Notes under the pieces: generated by a model | The model's database searches: none | The model's input: only the letters and a program-made list of their open reading frames with translations | What the model was told of the DNA's origin: nothing | Shown: piece by piece, positions 43,847 to 54,170 of the stretch | How the letters are laid out: each line of letters starts with the position of its first letter | Numbering within the stretch: the first letter of the stretch is position 1 | Assembly: GCA_036489315.1 (NCBI GenBank) | Contig: DASXFZ010000023.1 | Location: forward strand, 1-64,000 | Reading direction: 5' to 3' | DNA length: 64,000 nucleotides | Source of the DNA: Candidatus Cybelea sp. | Lineage (GTDB): Bacteria > Vulcanimicrobiota > Vulcanimicrobiia > Vulcanimicrobiales > Vulcanimicrobiaceae | Position numbers and translations under genes: made by a program

Positions 43847-44778
43847 CCCTCCATCCGGTCGCGCGGGTGCGCCTCGTCGTATGCGCGCCGTTTGTGTCCC
43901 ATCGCGAGCTGCAGGTAGATGCCCGTCGTCGCGAGGCTTTCGTGACCTAGGAGTTCGCGCACGGTCTCGAGGTCGACGCCGTTCTCGACCAGATGCGTCG
44001 CGAACGAGTGCCGCAGCGTATGGGGCGAGGCGCGCTTTTGGATGCCGCTCACGCGATAGACATCGCGAAAGATGCGCCAGATGTGCTTGGGCGTGAGCCC
44101 CTTGCCGCCGCGACCGAGAAAGAGCGCGGGGTCGCCGCTGTGCGGGCGCACTCTGAGGTAGGCGTCGATCGCCTCGGCGGCAGCGTGATTGATCACGACC
44201 GTGCGCTCCTTGTTGCCTTTTCCGGTGACGCGAATCGTACGTTCCGCGAGATCGACGTTGGCAAGCTGGACGCTCGCCACCTCGGCGCGGCGCGCGCCGC
44301 TGGCGTAGAGGAGTTCGAGGATCGCCGTGTCCCGGAGGCGGGCCGTATCGGTTCGCCCGGCGAGCGTCGTCCGCAGCAGGCGCATCACCTCATCGACCTT
44401 CAGGGGCGAGGGCTTGCGCTTGGCGACGGCGGGCCCCGGGATCGCAAACGCCGGGTCGTCGGCTAGCACCCCCGTAATCTTCAGGAATCGGTAGAGGGCG
44501 CGGATCGACGAGAGCTTCCGGCAGACGGTCCGGCTGTCGTACTTTCGCGCGTCGAACAGATAGGCGATATAGCGCCGGATGTGGGTCGCCCTTACCTCGA
44601 GCAGCGACGCGCCGGCAAACTCGTCCGGCTGCGCCTCATGCGACCGCCTGAGGAACTCCGCGAACTCCCGCAGATCCCGCTCGTACGCCGCCGCCGTCAG
44701 GGGGCTGCGCCTCCGCTCGGTCAGCAGGTACGCGCAAAGGTCTCTCACGCACCCTTCTGTTGGAATCGAATAAGACAT
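43843..44778 (-). CDS. Tyrosine recombinase of the XerC/XerD type
   Basis: The 311-aa protein has an N-terminal SAM-like core-binding domain (about 1-95) and a catalytic domain with Arg in ASGARRAEVA, Lys in TGKGNKER, HTLRHSFATHL (H-x-x-R), HES and the nucleophile Y288 (TGIYLQ). Size and motifs fit chromosomal XerC/XerD, which resolve dimers at dif. No partner xer gene is in the window. A 20-bp-arm inverted repeat lies in its leader. Confidence 0.88.
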   Translation of the reverse strand: MSYSIPTEGCVRDLCAYLLTERRRSPLTAAAYERDLREFAEFLRRSHEAQPDEFAGASLLEVRATHIRRYIAYLFDARKYDSRTVCRKLSSIRALYRFLKITGVLADDPAFAIPGPAVAKRKPSPLKVDEVMRLLRTTLAGRTDTARLRDTAILELLYASGARRAEVASVQLANVDLAERTIRVTGKGNKERTVVINHAAAEAIDAYLRVRPHSGDPALFLGRGGKGLTPKHIWRIFRDVYRVSGIQKRASPHTLRHSFATHLVENGVDLETVRELLGHESLATTGIYLQLAMGHKRRAYDEAHPRDRMEG

Positions 44779-44782
44779 AATA

Positions 44783-44853
44783 AATCTTTCATCGCATTCG
44801 CGTGGGCGGGAAGAACCCCTTTGCCTGGGTGGAGCGAATGCGATGAAAAGATT
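44783..44853. repeat. Long inverted repeat upstream of the Xer recombinase gene
   Basis: The left arm (44783-44801, AATCTTTCATCGCATTCGC) and right arm (44834-44853) are reverse complements except for one extra A. The 32-nt centre is CG-rich. The left arm ends 5 nt from the recombinase start codon. No T-run follows, so it is not a clear terminator; it may be an operator, a recombination site or an RNA hairpin. Confidence 0.8.
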
Positions 44854-44899
44854 AGGAACTGGGGGCCATGGTGGGGGGCGCGCACAGGGGGCAACGGGG

Positions 44900-45757
44900 C
44901 TACGGCTGGCGGGGCTTCTTACCGGAGGGGCAGGTTACGATCCAGGCGGTTAGTTCTAGGCGTTTGAGGATTGGGGTCACGGCGTACTGGGCGTCGCTTG
45001 CACAGGTTTGGCTGAGAAAGCGTTTTTTGCTCAGTTGGTTGGTGTACTCGACGTCTATTACGAGGCGATTTTGGTTGGTGTAAACGGTGAACTGCTTGCA
45101 CCAGCCTTGCTGGAAACACTGCTCGACGACGGCGAAGTCGTAGACCTTGACGAGGTCTTTCACTTGGCCGTTGTCGCCTTTTTGGTCGGCGGTGAGGCCG
45201 AGCAAATGCGCCTCCTTTGCGACCCACGAATCGTAGGTAAGCTGCCCGCTATACGTGAGCGGAAAGCCGGTGTGGTTCTGATAGCCGTCCAGATTGTCGG
45301 GATCGACGCCGTCGAAGCCCTTCTGTTTGCACAGCTGCAGCCGGTGCTTCATCAGGGGTTCGAGGATCGCCGTCTGGCGCACGTCGAGCCATAGCTCACC
45401 CTTCCAGTGGCCGTCTTTGTGGCCGAGGACGCTCTTGGGAAACTTGCCGGCGTCCGGACGCCAGTTTTCCCACGTGCCGACGTCGATGTAACACATTACA
45501 CGGCGGTTCATCGCGTGCAGCTGCGCTACGACCGAGGGCTTGGTTTCAAACATGTCGAGGTCGTAGATCTGCGCGTCGACGCCGAGGTCGAGCCTACCGT
45601 CGTACTGAATTTGATACGACTCCCCGGTGGTTGGAATCCAGCGCGAGGAGGTCGCGGCCGCACCCGGCGCGGGGATCGAACCGGGCGTTGGGGTCGCGCC
45701 GCCGCAAGCGGCCAGCGCGAGCGCGGCGATCGAGGCTGCGGCCGGGAACCATTTCAT
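44900..45757 (-). CDS. GH114-like lipoprotein (endo-alpha-1,4-polygalactosaminidase family)
   Basis: The 285-aa protein starts with a lipoprotein signal (LAAC, Cys 18). It then has a TIM-barrel domain with YQIQYDGRLDL, MCYIDVGTWENWRPD, WLDVRQ and the acidic GFDGVDPDNLDGY, the GH114/TM1410 motifs with candidate catalytic acids. GH114 enzymes cut galactosamine polymers such as Pel. The ATG at 45757 is preferred over the longer frame because it starts the signal. No Pel synthesis genes are in the window. Confidence 0.85.
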   Translation of the reverse strand: MKWFPAAASIAALALAACGGATPTPGSIPAPGAAATSSRWIPTTGESYQIQYDGRLDLGVDAQIYDLDMFETKPSVVAQLHAMNRRVMCYIDVGTWENWRPDAGKFPKSVLGHKDGHWKGELWLDVRQTAILEPLMKHRLQLCKQKGFDGVDPDNLDGYQNHTGFPLTYSGQLTYDSWVAKEAHLLGLTADQKGDNGQVKDLVKVYDFAVVEQCFQQGWCKQFTVYTNQNRLVIDVEYTNQLSKKRFLSQTCASDAQYAVTPILKRLELTAWIVTCPSGKKPRQP

Positions 45758-45798
45758 GGCGCCAGTATACCACCGCGGTCCCAGCGAAAGCGGCTCCG

Positions 45799-46521
45799 GT
45801 GACACGCCGTTTTCTTCTTCTTCCGCTTCTTGCGCTGCTCGCTTCGAGCTGCAGTTCGCCGCAGCCCTACGTCAATACGATCGGCGTCCTGCTGCCGGGA
45901 TCGACGATGACCGTCCATGTTGCCGATGCACCTTTATCGGCGTACGGTCCGGAAATCTCGCAGCGCCACAGCGTCTTCACGATCTCGGCGACGGCGTTGC
46001 CGAAGGGCACGCCGCCGCCGGCGCCGCAGCTGCGTTCGCAGCGCAGCGGCGTCGTCGTCGCGGCGCCCAATCCGCTAGCGGCGCTGCTGGTTCGGGTGCC
46101 GCAAAAGGTCGATCTCGTCGTCGACTCGCAGCGCGGCGACGTGACCGTTACCGACATCAGCGGCAACGTGCGCGTCAAAGCGGCTCACGGCAACGTGACG
46201 CTGATGGTACCGGGGTACGCGCAGGCGTCGACGGAACAGGGAAATCTCAAGGTGACGATGGGGGCGACCGATTGGCCCGGAACCCTCTCGTTCTCTTCGC
46301 AGCGCGGCGACGTCGAACTGTGGATCGTCACGAAGGCGTCCTTTACGGTGCACCTGCACACCGATAGCGGAACGCTCTTTACCGATTTCGGGCTGCAGGG
46401 CAGCTCGAGCGGCTCTTCGGAGACGATCGACGGCAGCGTCAACGGCGGCGGCCCGCAGCACATCGACGTCGAGACGAAGTCGGGCGCGATTCGGCTGTTA
46501 CGTTTGCAGCCGCAGGCGTGA
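45799..46521 (+). CDS. Secreted or lipid-anchored DUF4097-like beta-helix protein
   Basis: The 240-aa protein has an N-terminal hydrophobic signal ending LASSCSS, possibly a weak lipobox. The rest is repeated beta rungs such as VDLVVDSQRGDVTVTDISGNV, KAAHGNVTLMVPG and SQRGDVELWIVTKAS, the pattern of DUF4097 adhesin-like repeats. Function is unknown. The GTG at 45799 gives the signal. It is divergent from the GH114 gene (41 nt apart) and converges on panE with a 24-nt overlap. Confidence 0.68.
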   Translation: MTRRFLLLPLLALLASSCSSPQPYVNTIGVLLPGSTMTVHVADAPLSAYGPEISQRHSVFTISATALPKGTPPPAPQLRSQRSGVVVAAPNPLAALLVRVPQKVDLVVDSQRGDVTVTDISGNVRVKAAHGNVTLMVPGYAQASTEQGNLKVTMGATDWPGTLSFSSQRGDVELWIVTKASFTVHLHTDSGTLFTDFGLQGSSSGSSETIDGSVNGGGPQHIDVETKSGAIRLLRLQPQA

Positions 46522-47427
46522 GCGCCCCAACAGCGTCTCGCGCGCTTTGACAAGGCGAACCATCGCTTCGTTATAGGGCGTCGGGGTTGACGTGCGCCGG
46601 CCAAACGCGACGACCGCGCCGTTGATGTGGTCGATCTCGCTGGGATGTCCCGACTCCAGATCGTAGGCCATCGAACTCTTCGCATCGGCGCCGAGCGCGA
46701 TGACCTCCGTGACGTACTGCCAGGGGTTGACGAACGGCAGGTTGATCTTGAGCGCCGCCGCGACGTTCGCAGTCTCTTCCGCGAGCGCTTCCGCTAGACG
46801 GGCCGCGTTGGCGTCTTTCGGAATCTCGCCCGCGTCGCAGTCGAGGATCGCGGAGAGCGCATTGACCGAGGCGTTGGCGACGAGTTTTCCCCACAGGTGC
46901 GGGCGGATGTCATACACCGCCGCCGCGCGCAGGCCGCTGCTGCTGAGCAGCTCCGCGACGGTGCGCGCGACGTTCGCGGAGGCGCTCGTCGAGCCGATGA
47001 TCGTATTGCCTTGCTCCGAACTGCGGATCTGCCCGGGTGCAATCGTGTGCGACGATTCCGTCGTGATTCCCAGAATAACGGGTACGGCACCGCCCAGCGC
47101 CGTTTTGATCGCGTCTTCGTTGCCGACGCCGTTCTGCAGCGAGATGACCGGCGAGGCCGGATCGAGCTCGCCGGCGAAGGCGCGCAACGCGCGCAGCGTG
47201 TCGACGGCCTTGACGAAGAGAAAGAGCATGCGCGAACCGTAGAGATCGTGGGGCCGCTGCGCAATCGCGACCTGCCGGGCGGGTTCGTCGTTGACGCGCA
47301 GGCCGTTGCGCGCCACGGCTTGGGCGACCTCGTCGTTGTCGTCGAGCATCGTCACCTCGCAGCACCCCGCCAAGTGGTAGCCGAAGAGCGTCCCCATTGC
47401 GCCCGCGCCGATGATCCCGATGCGCAT
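46498..47427 (-). CDS. panE: 2-dehydropantoate 2-reductase
   Basis: It reduces ketopantoate to pantoate with NADPH for CoA synthesis. The 309-aa protein has GIIGAGAMGTLFGYHLAG (NADP loop), FLFVKAVDT with the catalytic-type lysine, SLQNGVGNED, and the helical C-terminal domain with LWGKLVANASVNALSAI. The ATG at 47427 starts the Rossmann fold directly. It lies 22 nt downstream of mlaD and probably shares its transcript. Other ApbA-family reductases have similar sequences. Confidence 0.85.
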   Translation of the reverse strand: MRIGIIGAGAMGTLFGYHLAGCCEVTMLDDNDEVAQAVARNGLRVNDEPARQVAIAQRPHDLYGSRMLFLFVKAVDTLRALRAFAGELDPASPVISLQNGVGNEDAIKTALGGAVPVILGITTESSHTIAPGQIRSSEQGNTIIGSTSASANVARTVAELLSSSGLRAAAVYDIRPHLWGKLVANASVNALSAILDCDAGEIPKDANAARLAEALAEETANVAAALKINLPFVNPWQYVTEVIALGADAKSSMAYDLESGHPSEIDHINGAVVAFGRRTSTPTPYNEAMVRLVKARETLLGRSRLRLQT

Positions 47428-47449
47428 CGCCACGCGTTTTGAATTCCTT

Positions 47450-49021
47450 CTAAAACTGGTACTGCACGCCGAACGTGTTGCGTCGCGAGGCGTGCGTGAT
47501 GTCACGCTGTCCGAAAAACAACTCCGCGCCGGGCGCGATGTGCAGGTTCCCGTACAGGTCGATCATCGGGTAGGTCAGATCGTAGATGCGCGTTTCGAAC
47601 CCGAAGCCGTGGAGCGGCGCGTAGGCGCCGCGAACCCCGATCTGTGAGTACAAAACGCCGCCGCCGAACTCGAAGTCACCCTTCTTCTGCTGCAGCAAGG
47701 CGTTCCACGTCGTGTTGTTGCCGATCGAGTTCGCGCCGAGCATCACGTTGGTGCTCGAGTGGGGCAGCAGGAGGAGGTTGATGTCGCCGAGCGGACCTTG
47801 ACTGCTGGTCATCACGGGATTGAGTCCCGGATTGTGCTGCGGCGAGAGGCCGCTCAAGCGAACCTGAATCGCGACCAGGCTGCGCCCCAACGATGCGAGT
47901 TTGCCCTGGAGATTCGCGCGCATCCGCGGCGATACGCCCGGCTGGACCGGTTGCGACGTCGGCGCCGCGCCCGGCTGGACCGGTTGCGACGTCGGCGCCG
48001 CGCCCGGATACGGCGAGATGCTCGGTACCGTCAGCGGTGCCGGCGTCGCGTTCTCGTCGACCCCGTAGACGCTGCTCGTGCCGCCGAGCTGCCCCAAGAG
48101 CGAGTTCGCTCGCTGCAGTACCGCGTCGAGGTTTGCGATCGTGTTGCGCATTTGAGCTTGCGTCTGCGGATCGCCGGTTACCGTGCGAAGATCCTTCGTA
48201 AGCGCGGCGAGGGTCGCCGTCGTCTCGGCAATGTTCTGAGTCGTCGCAAGGACGTTCTGCTTCAGGCGCGGGTCGGTGGCGAGTGACTGCAGCGCCGTCA
48301 TCGACTTGTTGAGCGCGACGGCGGTCGAGTTGAACTGATCCAGCAGGACGCCGACCTTCTTCGAATCCGTCGTGGCGGCGCCGTTGAGCGTCGCCGAGAG
48401 CTCCACGATGTTCTGGCTCGCGGCGCCGAGGCTGCCCTGCAGCGTATCGCCGATCGCGGCCAGCTGGCTGCGCGTCGAAATCGTCAAGGCGTTCGCGTTA
48501 TCGAGCGTCGACTGCAGCGTGTTGAGAAGCCTCGGCGTGCGCGCCTCGATTAGCGCCATGAGGCTGTTCAGACGCTTGATCTCGCCCTGCCCTTCTTGCA
48601 GCAGGTCGCCAATGCTGACGCCGTTGGTGCCGCGGGGCTGCTGCTCGATCGGAAGCACCTCGCGTGGAAGCAGGGCGATCGGCGGGGCCTGACGCGGCGG
48701 AATGATCACCAGCGCCGGACTGCCCGTTAGCGGCGCCTGGATAAGAAACTTCGAGGCCGCCGGGACGTCGATGTCGTTCTTCATCGCCAGGATGACGTCG
48801 ACGGTATTATCGGGGAGCAGTTGTACTTGATCGACCGAGCCGGCGTCGACGCCGCTGAAATAGACCTGCGCGCCGGTCGTCAGCCCGGCCGCCGATTGAA
48901 AGTGGACGCCGATCCGGTACCCGGTATGCCGCGTTCCGAAGTCGGTGATCAGGTAGAACACTCCAAAGAGTAGGAGCAAAGCCACGAGCGTGAATGCACC
49001 GACCTGAGCCTGCTTGGTCAT
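47450..49021 (-). CDS. mlaD: MCE domain lipid-transport protein (MlaD family) with outer-membrane-like C-terminus
   Basis: MlaD-type proteins carry phospholipid between membranes. The 523-aa protein has one N-terminal membrane helix (about 9-27), an MCE domain (about 30-115), a long helical region (about 150-310), a Pro/Gln/Ala-rich linker containing an exact 11-residue duplication, and a final 80 residues of alternating beta strands ending VQYQF. A terminal Phe is typical of outer-membrane beta proteins. It is far longer than E. coli MlaD (183 aa) and could span the periplasm. Confidence 0.85.
   Translation of the reverse strand: MTKQAQVGAFTLVALLLLFGVFYLITDFGTRHTGYRIGVHFQSAAGLTTGAQVYFSGVDAGSVDQVQLLPDNTVDVILAMKNDIDVPAASKFLIQAPLTGSPALVIIPPRQAPPIALLPREVLPIEQQPRGTNGVSIGDLLQEGQGEIKRLNSLMALIEARTPRLLNTLQSTLDNANALTISTRSQLAAIGDTLQGSLGAASQNIVELSATLNGAATTDSKKVGVLLDQFNSTAVALNKSMTALQSLATDPRLKQNVLATTQNIAETTATLAALTKDLRTVTGDPQTQAQMRNTIANLDAVLQRANSLLGQLGGTSSVYGVDENATPAPLTVPSISPYPGAAPTSQPVQPGAAPTSQPVQPGVSPRMRANLQGKLASLGRSLVAIQVRLSGLSPQHNPGLNPVMTSSQGPLGDINLLLLPHSSTNVMLGANSIGNNTTWNALLQQKKGDFEFGGGVLYSQIGVRGAYAPLHGFGFETRIYDLTYPMIDLYGNLHIAPGAELFFGQRDITHASRRNTFGVQYQF
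47937..48002. repeat. Perfect 33-bp tandem repeat within mlaD
   Basis: Two identical 33-nt units encode the repeated GAAPTSQPVQP in the linker of the MCE protein. Perfect identity suggests a recent duplication, and the length keeps the reading frame. Confidence 0.95.
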
Positions 49022-49150
49022 GCCGACCTATTTTCTCTTTGGCGCCCCAGAGCCTCGCAAATCCGGCGAAAGAGCGCCCGCTGCCCGGAAAGCATGGCGC
49101 CGTTCCCTTGACGGGATTTCGCGACGCGAAAATCGCAGAGGGCAACAATT

Positions 49151-49402
49151 ATGCGAAACAGACGTGACGGCCGCACAGGCAGCAGCATCTCAGAGCTCAT
49201 CGGCACGCCGGCCGATGCGCAGCGCTTCACCGTCAATATCGCCGCGGAAGTCGCCGAAGAACTGCGCAGCATCGCCGCAAAACATCGCGTCAGCGAATCC
49301 TCCGTCGTCGAGATCTCCTTGCGCCGGCTCTTTGCGCGCATCGCGCCGGCAACGATGGGCAGCTTCTTGCACGACCACGGTGCGTGCCTTCGCCGCCGGT
49401 AG
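49151..49402 (+). CDS. Ribbon-helix-helix-like small protein
   Basis: The 83-aa protein has a beta strand plus two helices in RFTVNIAAEVAEELRSIAAK followed by HRVSESSVVEISLRRLF, the pattern of Arc/CopG/MetJ DNA-binding proteins. It is transcribed against the mla genes that flank it. No toxin gene is adjacent, so an antitoxin role is unsupported; it may regulate the mla genes. The ATG at 49151 is the only good start. Confidence 0.55.
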   Translation: MRNRRDGRTGSSISELIGTPADAQRFTVNIAAEVAEELRSIAAKHRVSESSVVEISLRRLFARIAPATMGSFLHDHGACLRRR

Positions 49403-49427
49403 CGGGAAACTCAGGAGCTGACCGGCT

Positions 49428-50195
49428 CTAAATCGGGATCGGGCCGGCTTCGGAACCCTGGAGAAACTGCTGCACGATCGGGTTTGAGGAGTTACGGATG
49501 CGATCGGCGGTGTCGTAGGCGATGATCGCGCCCTCGAACAGCATCGCGATATAGTCGGCCATCGCAAAGATCGATGGAAGGTCGTGTGAGATGACGACCG
49601 CCGTGCCATTGAGTTTTGCCCGAAGCTTCAAAATCGTCTCGGTGATCAGCTTGCTGACGATCGGATCGAGCCCCGTCGTTGGCTCGTCGTAGAGCACGAG
49701 CTCGGGGCGGGTAACGATCGCGCGCGCGAAACCGGCACGCTTGAGCATGCCGCCGGAGAGCTCGGCCGGAAGATCGTCGTAGGCGTGCAGCAGGCCGACG
49801 CTATCGAGGGCATCGAGAACCGTGCGGCGGATCTCCGAACGCGAGAGCTTTGAATGCTCCTCGAGGGGCAGCGCGACGTTCTCCCCGACGGTTAGGCTAT
49901 CGAGCAGCGCCGCGAACTGAAACGAGAAGCCGATCTTCTGCCGCAGTTGATTGAGCTTCTCTTCGGACATGTGGCAGAGGTCGTGGCCGAGCAGATAGAT
50001 GTGACCCGTGTCGGGCGCAATCAAACCGTCGAGCAAACGCAGAATCGTCGACTTGCCGGCTCCGGATAGGCCGATGATGCAGGTGATTGCGCGCTCCTTG
50101 ATATCGAGGCTGCAGTTCCGCAGCACGATACGTTCGCCAAATGCGAGATCGACGTCGTCGATGCGGGCAAGAAGCTTGCGCTCTCCGTCGTTCAT
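49428..50195 (-). CDS. mlaF: ABC transporter ATPase of the Mla lipid-transport system
   Basis: The 255-aa ATPase powers the MlaE permease. It has Walker A IGLSGAGKST, Q-loop FQFAALLDSLTV, the signature AELSGGMLKRAGFARA (the Mla/Mce-type LSGGM), Walker B LVLYDEPTTGLDP and the H-loop VISHD. The ATG at 50195 overlaps the mlaE stop (ATGA). The frame is open upstream through mlaE, but that part is not conserved. Confidence 0.94.
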   Translation of the reverse strand: MNDGERKLLARIDDVDLAFGERIVLRNCSLDIKERAITCIIGLSGAGKSTILRLLDGLIAPDTGHIYLLGHDLCHMSEEKLNQLRQKIGFSFQFAALLDSLTVGENVALPLEEHSKLSRSEIRRTVLDALDSVGLLHAYDDLPAELSGGMLKRAGFARAIVTRPELVLYDEPTTGLDPIVSKLITETILKLRAKLNGTAVVISHDLPSIFAMADYIAMLFEGAIIAYDTADRIRNSSNPIVQQFLQGSEAGPIPI

Positions 50196-50965
50196 TTGTT
50201 GAAGAGCAGGAACGAGAGGACGAAGTTGGAGGCGAAGATCAGGATGATCGCCAGGACAACGGAGAAGGTTGTCGATTTGCCCACGCCCGCTGCGCCGCCG
50301 CGCGTCGAAAGCCCCTGATAGGCGCCGACCATCGCGATGATCGTCGCAAAGACGAAGGTTTTTACCAAGCCTTTGATCACGTCGACGAAGCCGATCGATT
50401 CGCGAACCGACGCCATGAACGAATCGAAGGGGATATGCGCGTACTCCTGCGCGATCCAGGCACCGCCGAGAATAGAGACGACGTCGGCGAAGATCGTGAG
50501 CAGCGGCAGCATCAGCAGCAGCGCGAGCAATCGCGGCACGACGAGGAAGCGCGAGGGTTCCAGGCCCATCGAGCGCAGCGCCTCGATCTGCTCGGTAACG
50601 ACCATCGAGCCGAGCTCCGCGGCAATCGCCGCGCCGACGCGGCCGGCGACGACGACGGCCGTCAGCATCGGCCCCAGCTCGCGCACCGAGGCGTAGGCGA
50701 CCGCACCGCCGACGAGGTTCGAAAAGCCGTACGCGACCGCTTGCTGTGCCGACTCGAGCGAGATCACCATGCCGGTGAAGAGCGAAGTGAGAACGACGAT
50801 CACCAGCGACTGCACGCCGAGCAGGGCGCACTGCGAGATCGTCTCCCCCACGCGAATGCGCAGGCGGACTAGAAAGCCGGCAGATTCGGCAGAGAGCAGC
50901 GTCAGGCCGCCGGTATATTCGAAGAAATCGTTGGTCGCGCGGCCGACGCGCGCCAGGAGCCTCAC
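50192..50965 (-). CDS. mlaE: ABC transporter permease of the Mla lipid-transport system
   Basis: The 257-aa MlaE/YrbE-family permease has five or so membrane helices. Family stretches are FTGMVISLESAQQ, SVRELGPMLTAVVVAGRVGAAIAAELGSM, VTEQIEALRSMGLEP and the end ILIFASNFVLSFLLF. It overlaps mlaF by 4 bp downstream and an unknown 113-aa gene by 4 bp upstream. No mlaB or mlaC is present nearby. Confidence 0.93.
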   Translation of the reverse strand: MRLLARVGRATNDFFEYTGGLTLLSAESAGFLVRLRIRVGETISQCALLGVQSLVIVVLTSLFTGMVISLESAQQAVAYGFSNLVGGAVAYASVRELGPMLTAVVVAGRVGAAIAAELGSMVVTEQIEALRSMGLEPSRFLVVPRLLALLLMLPLLTIFADVVSILGGAWIAQEYAHIPFDSFMASVRESIGFVDVIKGLVKTFVFATIIAMVGAYQGLSTRGGAAGVGKSTTFSVVLAIILIFASNFVLSFLLFNK

Positions 50966-51303
50966 GAGGCGGCGCCCCGCACCGTCGCGAGCGCGTGCAG
51001 CAGCGCCTGCGTCGCCTCGATTCGTTTGACCGCGACGCCGCGCTCGGCGCTGTAGTTAAAGTGAATTTGGTTCAGCCGTTCGAGCCGGCGGTCGACGTCG
51101 CGCAGATGCGCGCGCGCCTCGCGATCGAAGCCTTCGAAATAACGGCGTACGGCCTGGCAGTAAGCTGCGCACACATCGTCGGCGGGCTCGCCGGCGCCCA
51201 GCGCGGCTTCGATCGAACGCTGCGCGTCACGCATCGCACGATCGGTGATGTGGAATGCGCCGACCTGCGCGACGAGCCGTCGAAGCGCGTCGTCAACCGG
51301 CAT
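50962..51303 (-). CDS. Hypothetical helical protein between rph and mlaE
   Basis: The 113-aa protein is almost entirely alpha-helical and charged, with a likely coiled coil at about residues 60-85 ([17 protein letters not shown]). I do not recognise a family. It overlaps rph by 11 nt upstream and mlaE by 4 nt downstream, so it is made with both. Confidence 0.6.
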   Translation of the reverse strand: MPVDDALRRLVAQVGAFHITDRAMRDAQRSIEAALGAGEPADDVCAAYCQAVRRYFEGFDREARAHLRDVDRRLERLNQIHFNYSAERGVAVKRIEATQALLHALATVRGAAS

Positions 51304-52026
51304 GAACGTGCGCGTTCAGCGCCGCGCGCTGCACGTCGAAGAGTTGCCGGATTCCACCCTCGGCAAGCCCGAGCAGCGCGTCGAGTTCGCGCCGGTCGAA
51401 GGGCCGTGCCTCCGCGGTGCCCTGGAGCTCGACGTATCGTCCGGCATCGGTCATGAAAACGTTCATATCGACCAATGCCTGACTATCCTCGTCGTACGCG
51501 AGGTCGAGCAGCGGCGCGCCGCCGACGATGCCGACGCTCGTCGCGGCGACCATTCCTTCCAGCGGCCACTTTGCGCGATCGGCCGGGTCGAAGCGCGTCC
51601 GCAGGGCCAGTTCGAGCGCCACGTACGCGCCGGTGACGGCCGCGGTGCGGGTTCCGCCATCGGCCTGCAGGACGTCGCAGTCAAGCCAGAGCGTGCGCTC
51701 GCCGAGCTTTGCGGTGTCGGTGACCGCGCGCAGCGCGCGGCCGATGATCCGCTGGATCTCGTGCGTTCGCCCGCCGAGGCGGCCCTTGGCGACCTCGCGC
51801 TGGTTGCGCTCTTGGGTCGCGCGGGGAAGCATTGCGTACTCCGCCGTCACCCAGCCGACGCCGCGGCCCTTCATCCACATCGGCACGCGATCTTCGACCG
51901 ACGCAGCGCAGAGCACCCGCGTGTTGCCAAGGCTAATCAGCGCGCTTCCCTCCGCGTACTTTAGGAAGCCGGGCTCGATCGAGACCGGTCGCAGTTCGTC
52001 GGACCGTCGCCGGTCGGCGCGAAGCA

Positions 52027-52027
<1 letters not shown>
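51293..52027 (-). CDS. rph: Ribonuclease PH
   Basis: It trims tRNA 3' ends by phosphorolysis. The 244-aa protein has [86 protein letters not shown] and a DYDEDS-like [14 protein letters not shown]. The ATG at 52027 shares one base with the glmS stop (TAATG), so the two are coupled. Confidence 0.96.
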
Positions 52028-53868
<1,841 letters not shown>

Positions 53869-53874
53869 GCCGGT

Positions 53875-54147
53875 TTACTTGATTCCTTCCCTCGTGCGGC
53901 GGTAGTCGATCTTTCCATCGGCGATCTCGTCGAGCGCGATCGAGACCGGCTTGTTGGGATTGATCGTCTCGCGGTCCACCAGCGGCTCGCTGGCGAAGTA
54001 CTCGCGCCGGTCGGTGGCGGGAAGCTGCTGAATGCGGATCCAGTTGTTCAACTGGCGGGCTCGTTTGGTGACGATGTTGACCAGGCTGAACTTCGAATCG
54101 GCATGCTCCAAGAGCGCGTCGAGATCCCCGAATACGGTTTTGCTCAT
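53875..54147 (-). CDS. rpoZ: RNA polymerase omega subunit
   Basis: The 90-aa protein has KFSLVNIVTKRARQLN, the omega signature helix that wraps the beta-prime C-terminus, and KPVSIALDEIADGKIDY near the end. It sits 23 nt after gmk, the common bacterial gmk-rpoZ pair, and 6 nt before glmS. Confidence 0.93.
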   Translation of the reverse strand: MSKTVFGDLDALLEHADSKFSLVNIVTKRARQLNNWIRIQQLPATDRREYFASEPLVDRETINPNKPVSIALDEIADGKIDYRRTREGIK

Positions 54148-54170
54148 AATTCCTTTCGTAACGATGACAC

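Noticed and set aside
49151-49402. Toxin-antitoxin system around the RHH gene
   Set aside because: No candidate toxin ORF is adjacent; the flanking genes are mlaF and mlaD.
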